NCBI RefSeq assembly: GCF_014640535.1
Contig: NZ_BMHD01000001.1
Span: 1,242,214-1,306,213 of the forward strand
Length of the DNA stretch: 64,000 bases
Reading direction: 5' to 3'
Origin: Cnuibacter physcomitrellae
Lineage (GTDB): Bacteria; Actinomycetota; Actinomycetes; Actinomycetales; Microbacteriaceae
Both the position numbers and the translations under genes were made by a program. Below are positions 58,439 through 64,000 of the stretch, piece after piece (position 1 is the stretch's first letter; the number at the start of each line of letters is the position of its first letter). The notes beneath the pieces are model-generated. The model worked only from the letters and a program-made list of their open reading frames with translations. It ran no database searches and had not been told where the DNA came from.

Positions 58439-59623
58439 CTACTCGGCCGAGGACAGCGCCGCCACGAACCGCCTCGCGATGGTGCGCTCGATGTCGTCGG
58501 GGACGGGCTGCGCGCCGGCCGGGAGCTCGGCCGCGCGCGTCGCGACCCGCTCCAGCGAGAGCGTCTGCAGGAGGAAGCCGAGATCCATCGACTCGATCGA
58601 GTTGCCCTTCGGCTCGCGCCCGGCCAGGTTGAACATCCTGCCGTCCGCGATGAGGACCACGTGGCGGCCGCTGGGGAGGTCGATCCGCTCGACGGAGTCG
58701 ATGATCTCGCGGGACCCGGTCGCCGCGGCTCGGAGGCCGGCCACGTCGATCTCCCACGGGAAGTGACCGCAGTTGGCGAGGACGGCACCGTCATGCATCC
58801 GCTCGATCTGCTCCACCGGGAGCACCCCGGGGTGGCCGGTCGCGGTGATGAACACGTCCCCCCACTCGGCGAAGTCGTCGATCGAGCCCACCCGATAGCC
58901 GTCGAGCGCGGCCTCGAAGGCCTTGAGCTCGTCGACCTCCACGACGGCGACCCGGCCGCCCAGGGCCCGCAGGTACTGGGCGACTCCGCGGCCGCACCAG
59001 CCGTAGCCGAAGACCACGAAGCGACGGCCGGGCACCATGAGGTTCGTGATGCGCATGAGGCTCTCGACGACGGACTGGCCGACGGCGTGCCGGTTCTCGC
59101 CGATCGCCTTGAGCATGCTGTCGTTGATCACGATCACCGGGAACGGGACCCGCCCGGCGAGCTCGCCGTCGTCGCGGAGGCGGAGGCCGCCGGACGTCGT
59201 CTCCTCCGTGCCGCCGAGCACGGTGGCGGCGGTGCCGCGCGCCACCAGACCCGCGACGAGGTCGGCGCCGTTGTCGAGCACCATGTCGAAGCCGGAGTCG
59301 AGCACGTGGGCGAGGTTGGCGTGGTGCTGGTCGAGGTCGTCGTCGCGACGCCCCACGATCTCGATGCCCGGGAGGGTGTTGAGGTAGGCGACCACGTCAT
59401 CCTGCGTCGAACCGTGGTTGCCGGTGCCGATGAGCTCCGCCCCGCCCGCGGCGAGGGTCTCGACGAGCACCGCCGTCTTCGGCTCGACGTGCAGCGACAT
59501 GCCGATGCGACGGCCCGCGAACGGCCTGGTGACGCTCAGCTCGTCACGAGCGGCGGCGAGGAGGGCCATGCGGGAGCGGATCCAGTCGACGCGTGCGGCG
59601 CCCTGGGCAGCGAGATCGGTCAT
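58439..59623 (-). CDS. S-adenosylhomocysteine hydrolase-like protein with altered active site
   Basis: A 394-residue protein, shorter than typical SAH hydrolases (430-490). It keeps LHVEPKTAVLVETLAAGGAE, EETTSGGLRL, INDSMLKAIGEN (catalytic Lys present, the usual Asp four residues on is Glu), the NAD motif VVFGYGWCGRGVAQYLRALG, and ANCGHFPWEIDV with the His of the NAD-dependent oxidation. The C-terminal GHP-type substrate His loop and the Lys-Tyr tail that complete the NAD site in classical enzymes are absent. It is therefore a divergent paralogue, perhaps acting on another nucleoside. It is leaderless from TAGAGT at 59630-59635 and co-transcribed with the IclR gene. Confidence 0.85.
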   Translation of the reverse strand: MTDLAAQGAARVDWIRSRMALLAAARDELSVTRPFAGRRIGMSLHVEPKTAVLVETLAAGGAELIGTGNHGSTQDDVVAYLNTLPGIEIVGRRDDDLDQHHANLAHVLDSGFDMVLDNGADLVAGLVARGTAATVLGGTEETTSGGLRLRDDGELAGRVPFPVIVINDSMLKAIGENRHAVGQSVVESLMRITNLMVPGRRFVVFGYGWCGRGVAQYLRALGGRVAVVEVDELKAFEAALDGYRVGSIDDFAEWGDVFITATGHPGVLPVEQIERMHDGAVLANCGHFPWEIDVAGLRAAATGSREIIDSVERIDLPSGRHVVLIADGRMFNLAGREPKGNSIESMDLGFLLQTLSLERVATRAAELPAGAQPVPDDIERTIARRFVAALSSAE

Positions 59624-59629
59624 GACCGC

Positions 59630-59635
59630 ACTCTA
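59630..59635 (-). promoter_or_regulatory. -10 element (TAGAGT) for the SAH-hydrolase-like/IclR operon
   Basis: TAGAGT on the minus strand ends six bases before ATG 59623, which gives leaderless geometry. Its -35 position falls inside the palindrome 59639-59659. Confidence 0.5.
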
Positions 59636-59638
59636 CAC

Positions 59639-59659
59639 ATATGAAGCTCGCTTTCATAT
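59639..59659. promoter_or_regulatory. Palindromic operator between divergent genes
   Basis: ATATGAA (59639-59645) and TTCATAT (59653-59659) form a perfect 7-bp inverted repeat with a seven-base spacer, in an AT-rich island unusual for this DNA. It overlaps the -35 positions of both divergent promoters (about 59653-59658 on minus, about 59650-59655 on plus). It is well placed for the co-encoded IclR regulator to control both the SAH-hydrolase-like operon and the nucleoside hydrolase. Confidence 0.65.
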
Positions 59660-59672
59660 ATGCAATCCACGC

Positions 59673-59678
59673 TAGGAT
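59673..59678 (+). promoter_or_regulatory. -10 element (TAGGAT) for the nucleoside hydrolase gene
   Basis: TAGGAT ends six bases before GTG 59685, which again gives leaderless geometry. Confidence 0.5.
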
Positions 59679-59684
59679 GGCGTC

Positions 59685-60632
59685 GTGCCGACGAAGATCA
59701 TCCTCGACTGCGACCCGGGCCACGACGACGCCATCGCGATGCTGCTCGCCCACGGCGACCCCTCGATCGAGCTGGTCGCCGTGACCACGGTCGTCGGCAA
59801 CCAGACGCTCGAGAAGGTCACGCGCAACGCCCTCTCGGTCGCCACCGTCGCCGGCATCACGGGCGTCCCCTTCGCCGCCGGATGCGCGCGGCCGCTGGTC
59901 CGCGAGGTGGAGGTCGCGCCCGACATCCACGGCGACTCGGGGCTCGACGGGCCGGAGCTGCCCGCACCCGCCTTCGAGGTCGACGGGCGCCACGCCGTCG
60001 ACCTCATCATCGAGACCGTGCTCGCGCACGAGCCGGGCACGATCACGCTCGTGCCCACCGGCGGGCTCACCAACATCGCGCTCGCCGCGCGCAAGGAGCC
60101 GCGGATCGTGCCGCGCGTCCGCGAGGTCGTGCTGATGGGCGGCGGCTACCACGGCGGCAACTGGTCGGCGACGAGCGAGTTCAACATCATCATCGACCCG
60201 GAGGCCGCCCACATCGTCTTCAACGAGGCCTGGCCGGTCACGATGGTCGGTCTCGACGTCACCCACCAGGCGCTGGCGACCCCGGACGTCGTGTCGCGCA
60301 TCCGCGCCCTCGACACCTCGCCGGCTCGGTTCGTCGTCGAGCTCCTCGAGTTCTTCGGAGCGACGTACCTCGAGGCGCAGGGCTTCGAGCATCCGCCCGT
60401 GCACGACCCTGTCGCGGTGGCGCGCGTGATCGACCCGAGCATCGTGCGGACGGTGCCGGTGCCGCTCGACGTCGAGCTGTCCGGGGCGCTCACGCTCGGC
60501 ATGACGGTGGCCGACTTCCGCCGACCCGCACCCGAGGGCTGCACCACCTCCGCCGCCGTGGGCCTGGACCACGGCGGGTTCTGGGACCTGGTGGTGCGCG
60601 CCCTCGAGCGCATCGGCGAGCCGGTTCGGTAG
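59685..60632 (+). CDS. Nucleoside hydrolase (IunH family)
   Basis: A 315-residue enzyme that hydrolyses nucleosides to base and ribose. ILDCDPGHDDAIAMLLAHGD is the calcium-binding DxDxxxDD motif, TTVVGNQTLEKVTRNAL is the ribose loop, LVPTGGLTNIALAARKEPRI follows, VVLMGGGYHGGNW and TSEFNIIIDPEAA bind the sugar, and PVHDPVAVARVIDP holds the catalytic His/Asp. It is likely repressed by the IclR protein through the shared palindrome. It converges with the DinB-like gene, gap of 13 bases. Confidence 0.94.
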   Translation: MPTKIILDCDPGHDDAIAMLLAHGDPSIELVAVTTVVGNQTLEKVTRNALSVATVAGITGVPFAAGCARPLVREVEVAPDIHGDSGLDGPELPAPAFEVDGRHAVDLIIETVLAHEPGTITLVPTGGLTNIALAARKEPRIVPRVREVVLMGGGYHGGNWSATSEFNIIIDPEAAHIVFNEAWPVTMVGLDVTHQALATPDVVSRIRALDTSPARFVVELLEFFGATYLEAQGFEHPPVHDPVAVARVIDPSIVRTVPVPLDVELSGALTLGMTVADFRRPAPEGCTTSAAVGLDHGGFWDLVVRALERIGEPVR

Positions 60633-60645
60633 GTTCCGTAACCCG

Positions 60646-61167
60646 TCAGCCCCGGCTCACGTCGTGCAGGTGGTGCACGGGGTCGTGGAGGAAGTACTGC
60701 GCCAGGGTCTCGACGGTGAACGCCGAGCCGTCGCTGCGGAGCCCGGTCCGCTGCCGTGCGTCGTCGGGGACGGCGGCGAGCGCCTCGGCCATCTCGTCGG
60801 CCGCGGCGGTCAGCTCGGCCGAGACGACCGCCGGATCCTGCTCGCGGTAGCGATCCTCGATCGCGGTCGCGTCCTGGTCCCAGTTCTCGAAACGGGGTGC
60901 CTCCTCCGCGAGCATGAGCCGGAGCCGTTCGCGGAAGACCCGGAACACGTCGCGCACGTGTGCGGCGTACTCGAGGTCGCTCCAGGTGGCGTCGTCCGGC
61001 CGCTCGCGTACATCCTCTCGCTCGAGGACGGACGGCCACGCCGCCGCGTTCTCGCGCAGCAGCGCGGGCACCTCGACGAGATCGACGGCGGAGGCGTCGA
61101 ACCCGCACTCGGGGCACTCGCGTTCGAGCACCCACGTCCAGTTCTTCGTGTCGGGCGTGATGGGCAT
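60646..61167 (-). CDS. DinB-superfamily protein
   Basis: A 173-residue four-helix-bundle protein of the DinB_2 type. The N-terminus (WTWVLERECPECGFDASAVD) has a short CPECG knuckle common in actinobacterial members. Metal-binding His positions are in WSDLEYAAHVRDVFRVFRER and the C-terminal YFLHDPVHHLHDV. These proteins include metal-dependent thiol transferases, but most are uncharacterised. It stands between the nucleoside hydrolase and a degenerate intergenic palindrome. Function is not assigned. Confidence 0.85.
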   Translation of the reverse strand: MPITPDTKNWTWVLERECPECGFDASAVDLVEVPALLRENAAAWPSVLEREDVRERPDDATWSDLEYAAHVRDVFRVFRERLRLMLAEEAPRFENWDQDATAIEDRYREQDPAVVSAELTAAADEMAEALAAVPDDARQRTGLRSDGSAFTVETLAQYFLHDPVHHLHDVSRG

Positions 61168-61227
61168 GCTCTCACGCTAGGCGCGCGCCCGTCGTCCCTC
61201 CACCGACTTCCTGCCACCCACCCACGA

Positions 61228-61290
61228 TCCAGTGCTCACTTTCGGCACCACCTCGGCACGGGTGGGGCCCTGAAGTGAGCGCTCAGTGGA
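61228..61290. repeat. Degenerate intergenic palindrome (family D)
   Basis: TCCAGTGCTCACTTTC... (61228 on) faces ...GAAGTGAGCGCTCAGTGGA (ending 61290) with imperfect pairing around a TCGGCAC loop. The TCACTTTC core recalls family B. It is located between deoA and the DinB-like gene. Confidence 0.5.
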
Positions 61291-61322
61291 CCTGACGGCG
61301 CGTGAGCCCCGCGCTGCGCAGG

Positions 61323-62612
61323 TCAGTCGACGCGCGCGGCGACCAAGGGGCGGGCGGGGATCTCGGTGCCGGCGGGGGCGATCTCCCACGCGCCCTCCAC
61401 GGCCTCGAGAGCGCGGGGGAAGCGGGCGGCGTCGTCGGCGAGCAGGGTGAAGAGCGGCTGCCCCGCCACGACCTCGTCACCGGGCTTCGCGTGCAGGTCG
61501 ACGCCGGCCGCGTGCACGACGGGGTCGCTCATGCGGGCGCGGCCCGCGCCGAGCCGCCAGGCCGCGATGCCGAACGGCAGCGCATCCTGACGCACCAGCA
61601 CGCCGGAGGACGGGGCGGTGACGACGTGGGTCTCCTGCGCGACCGGCAGCGGAGCATCCGGATCGCCGCCCTGCGCCGCGATGGCGCGGCGCCAGGTGTC
61701 CATCGCCCGACCGTCGTCGAGGGCGGCCTCGACGTCGGCATCGGGCTGGCCCGCCAGCCGCAGCATCTCCCGAGCGAGGGCCAGCGTGAGCTCCCGGACG
61801 TCGGCGGGCCCGCCGCCGGCGAGCACCTCCACCGACTCGCGCACCTCGTTGGCGTTGCCGATCGCGAGGCCCAGGGGCACGTTCATGTCGGTGAGCAGCG
61901 CCGTGGTCGCGACCCCGGCGTCGTTGCCGAGGTCGACCATCGTGCGGGCGAGCTCGAGCGCGCGGTCGTAGTCCTGCATGAACGCGCCCGATCCGAACTT
62001 CACGTCGAGGACCAGGGATCCGGTGCCCTCGGCGATCTTCTTCGACATGATCGAGGACGCGATCAGCGGGATGGCCTCCACCGTGCCCGTCGTGTCGCGC
62101 AGGGCGTAGAGCTTCTTGTCGGCGGGGGCGAGCCCCGATCCCGCGGCGCAGATGACGCCGCCCACGTCGCGCAGCTGCGCGAACATCTCCTCGTTGGTGA
62201 GGGAGGCGCGCCAACCGGGGATCGACTCGAGCTTGTCGAGCGTGCCGCCGGTGTGACCGAGGCCGCGTCCGGAGAGCTGGGGCACCGCGACGCCGAAGGA
62301 GGCCACGAGGGGCATCAGCGGCAGGGTGATCTTGTCGCCCACTCCCCCGGTCGAGTGCTTGTCGACCGTCGGCTTCCCGAGCGTGGAGAAGTCCATCCGC
62401 TCCCCCGACGCGATCATCGCCAGGGTGAGGTCGCGGATCTCGGATCGTGTCATCCCGTTGAGCAGGATCGCCATCGCGAGCGCGGCCATCTGCTCGTCGG
62501 TGACGTAGCCGCGCGTGTACGCGTCGACCAGCCAGTCGATCTCCGGGGTGGTCAGCGTGCCGTGATCGCGCTTCGTGCGGATGAGGTCGACGGCGTCGAA
62601 GGCCTCGGTCAT
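61323..62612 (-). CDS. deoA: Thymidine / pyrimidine-nucleoside phosphorylase
   Basis: A 429-residue enzyme that splits thymidine or deoxyuridine with phosphate. The alpha domain has VDLIRTKRDHGTLTTPEIDW, and KPTVDKHSTGGVGDKITLPL is the glycine-rich phosphate loop with the DKHSTGG signature. HTGGTLDKLESIPGWRASLT, the segment around SGLAPADKKLYALRD, and SSIMSKKIAEGTGSLVLDVK with catalytic Lys follow. The C-terminal domain begins at about residue 345. It is downstream of cdd on the minus strand with a family B palindrome in the gap, and works with Cdd to salvage pyrimidines. Confidence 0.96.
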   Translation of the reverse strand: MTEAFDAVDLIRTKRDHGTLTTPEIDWLVDAYTRGYVTDEQMAALAMAILLNGMTRSEIRDLTLAMIASGERMDFSTLGKPTVDKHSTGGVGDKITLPLMPLVASFGVAVPQLSGRGLGHTGGTLDKLESIPGWRASLTNEEMFAQLRDVGGVICAAGSGLAPADKKLYALRDTTGTVEAIPLIASSIMSKKIAEGTGSLVLDVKFGSGAFMQDYDRALELARTMVDLGNDAGVATTALLTDMNVPLGLAIGNANEVRESVEVLAGGGPADVRELTLALAREMLRLAGQPDADVEAALDDGRAMDTWRRAIAAQGGDPDAPLPVAQETHVVTAPSSGVLVRQDALPFGIAAWRLGAGRARMSDPVVHAAGVDLHAKPGDEVVAGQPLFTLLADDAARFPRALEAVEGAWEIAPAGTEIPARPLVAARVD

Positions 62613-62639
62613 GGTGCAATCCCTCGTTCTCGTGTCTGG

Positions 62640-62696
62640 TGATCCGTCACTTTCCGCCAGTGTCGGGCCCGCGCACTGTCCGAAAGTGACGGATCA
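62640..62696. repeat. Intergenic palindrome, family B copy 2
   Basis: The outer 15 bases TGATCCGTCACTTTC (62640-62654) match their complement at 62682-62696 exactly and are identical to the copy at 32344. The inner part keeps AGTG/CACT pairing with mismatches. It lies between the cdd stop and the deoA start. Confidence 0.85.
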
Positions 62697-62720
62697 GCGT
62701 GGGGCTGGACGGGCGGTGCG

Positions 62721-63143
62721 CTACTCGGCGACCGACTCCGCCCGGTACTCCTGCAGTGTGCGGGGGCCGAACGCATCGGGGATGACCTCGTCGATGGTCT
62801 TGATCCCCGAGACCGTCTCGAGCAGCATCCCCTCCGCCGAGTGCTCGAAGAGCAGCTGGCGGCAGCGGCCGCAGGGCATGAGCGCGTCGCCGTGCCCGTC
62901 GACGCACGTGAACGCGACGAGCTTCCCGCCCCCGGTCATGTGCAGCGTCGAGACCAGGGTGCACTCGGCGCAGAGGGTCAGGCCGTAGGAGGCGTTCTCC
63001 ACGTTGCAGCCGGAGATGACGCGGCCGTCGTCGACGATCGCGGCGACCCCGACGGGGAACTTCGAGTAGGGGACGTACGCCTTCTCCATCGCCTCGAGGG
63101 CGACGGCGCGCAGCGAGTCCCAGTCGACATCCGTGCGATCCAT
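62721..63143 (-). CDS. cdd: Cytidine deaminase
   Basis: A 140-residue Zn enzyme that deaminates cytidine and deoxycytidine. YSKFPVGVAAIVDDGRVISG leads to CNVENASYGLTLCAECTLVS, where CAE gives a Zn Cys and the catalytic Glu. MPCGRCRQLLFEHSAEGML gives the other two Zn Cys. It has full length for the tetrameric class. It is nine bases downstream of the ABC permease gene, so import and deamination are linked in one operon. Confidence 0.96.
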   Translation of the reverse strand: MDRTDVDWDSLRAVALEAMEKAYVPYSKFPVGVAAIVDDGRVISGCNVENASYGLTLCAECTLVSTLHMTGGGKLVAFTCVDGHGDALMPCGRCRQLLFEHSAEGMLLETVSGIKTIDEVIPDAFGPRTLQEYRAESVAE

Positions 63144-63152
63144 GGGGTGCTC

Positions 63153-64000
63153 CTATCTGCTGGCGTACGGTATGCCGGATGCGGCCGGCCCGCGGACGCG
63201 TCCCACCAGCCCCGCGACCGCGACGATGGTGACCACGTACGGCAGCATCAGCATGAACTCGCTCGGGACCGGCGAGCCGATGACGCCGAGCACGTACTGC
63301 AGGTTCGTCGCGAAGCCGAACAGCAGGGCGGCCAGGGTGGCTCGGATGGGGTCCCACCGTCCGAAGATCACGGCGGCGAGGGCGATGTACCCCATGCCCG
63401 CGGTCATCTCCTTCTGGAACGAGCCCACCGATCCGAGGGTGAAGTACGCCCCGCCGAGGCCGGCGATCGCACCGGCGAGCGCGACGTTCCAGAACCGGGT
63501 GGTGTTGACCTTGATGCCGACCGTGTCGGCGGCCTGCGGGTGCTCGCCCACCGCGCGGAGCCGGAGGCCCCACTTGGTGTGGAACAGCCCGATGTAGACC
63601 GCGGCGACGGCGATGTACACCAGGTAGACGATGATCGTCTGCCGGAAGAGCGTCGGCCCGATGATGGGGATCTGCGACAGCAGCGGGATCTCGATCACGT
63701 CGAACCGCGGCGGGGAGTTGAGCAGCGGCGCGTCCTCGGTGAGGACCGTCGAGTACAGGAACGAGGTCAGGCCGGTGACGAGGACGTTGAGCACGACCCC
63801 GACGATGACCTGGTCGACCCAGTACTTGATGGAGAACGCGGCGAGCACGAACGACACCAGCATGCCCGCGATGATCGCGCCGATGAGGCCCACGTAGGGG
63901 TTGCCGACGACGGAGGCGATGACCGCGGAGACGAACGCGCCGCCGAGCAGCTGACCCTCGATCGCGACGTTGACCACACCGACGCGCTCGGAGATGACGC
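63153..64000 (-). CDS. ABC transporter permease for nucleosides (N-terminus off window)
   Basis: About 282 residues are visible; the frame stays open to the right edge (VISERVGVVNVAIEGQLLGG at the edge), so the N-terminus is missing. VNVAIEGQL is the conserved start of the BmpE/NupQ and RbsC-like purine/nucleoside permease group. About seven or eight membrane helices follow, with WGLRLRAVGEHPQAADTVGI as the cytoplasmic coupling loop to the ATPase. It lies in one operon with cdd and deoA, which indicates nucleoside uptake. A paired permease and ATPase should be encoded beyond 64000. Confidence 0.93.
   Translation of the reverse strand, partial: VISERVGVVNVAIEGQLLGGAFVSAVIASVVGNPYVGLIGAIIAGMLVSFVLAAFSIKYWVDQVIVGVVLNVLVTGLTSFLYSTVLTEDAPLLNSPPRFDVIEIPLLSQIPIIGPTLFRQTIIVYLVYIAVAAVYIGLFHTKWGLRLRAVGEHPQAADTVGIKVNTTRFWNVALAGAIAGLGGAYFTLGSVGSFQKEMTAGMGYIALAAVIFGRWDPIRATLAALLFGFATNLQYVLGVIGSPVPSEFMLMLPYVVTIVAVAGLVGRVRGPAASGIPYASR

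Noticed and set aside
1-64000. tRNA, rRNA, CRISPR, insertion sequences, phage attachment sites and classical riboswitches
   Set aside because: I looked on both strands and saw no cloverleaf, spaced direct repeats, transposase or integrase genes, or recognisable riboswitch core.

Overview
The window is high-GC, densely coded DNA with abundant GTG starts, overlapping ATGA/GTGA gene junctions and no mobile elements, tRNA, rRNA or CRISPR that I could see. Gene content and order point to an actinobacterium, most likely a Microbacteriaceae-type coryneform that makes a rhamnose-containing wall polysaccharide. From about 30 kb onward the order LCP protein, purE, purK, PH-domain membrane protein, birA, accD, accE, maf, accA, lpdA, purine nucleoside phosphorylase, phosphohexomutase, add, deoA, cdd matches the conserved actinobacterial backbone known from the M. 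tuberculosis Rv3267-Rv3315c region.

Region 1 (1-28.0 kb) is a cell-surface polysaccharide locus. It starts with a secreted repeat protein cut by the left edge. It then carries two RgpF-family proteins (one fused to a WbsX domain), a stand-alone coiled-coil protein, a lipoprotein, an ABC-2 exporter (wzm/wzt, with a C-terminal carbohydrate-binding domain on Wzt), many GT2/GT4/CgeB-type glycosyltransferases and a methyltransferase with a coiled-coil tail. All four dTDP-L-rhamnose genes (rfbA, rfbC, rfbB, rfbD) are present. A minus-strand sub-operon combines a GtrA flippase-like protein, a GtrB-like polyprenyl-phosphate glycosyltransferase, a large polytopic membrane protein and a DegT-type sugar aminotransferase, which suggests lipid-linked decoration of the polymer with an amino-dideoxy sugar.

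Region 2 (28.1-34.4 kb) holds a surface beta-propeller protein with an LAATG sortase signal, an LCP-family ligase, purE/purK and a PH-domain membrane protein. Region 3 (34.4-47.1 kb) holds birA and the dispersed acyl-CoA carboxylase genes accD, accE and accA. These are interrupted by a DUF2156 membrane protein, a sensor/kinase/LuxR regulator trio, an RNA uracil methyltransferase and maf. The convergent accE/sensor gap contains a candidate structured RNA and terminators.

Region 4 (47.1-64 kb) is dominated by nucleoside salvage: LpdA-like flavoprotein, purine nucleoside phosphorylase, phosphohexomutase, adenosine deaminase, nucleoside hydrolase, thymidine phosphorylase, cytidine deaminase and a nucleoside-type ABC permease cut by the right edge. 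Interspersed are poxB, an orphan PTS IIA protein, a WYL regulator with a VOC protein, an HEVGH membrane protein and an IclR/SAH-hydrolase-like operon facing the nucleoside hydrolase across a palindromic operator.

Two patterns cut across the regions. Intergenic spacers repeatedly carry large perfect palindromes that fall into families. Many genes have a TAnnnT hexamer 6-8 bases before the start codon, which suggests leaderless transcription. One glycosyltransferase appears to start at ATC.
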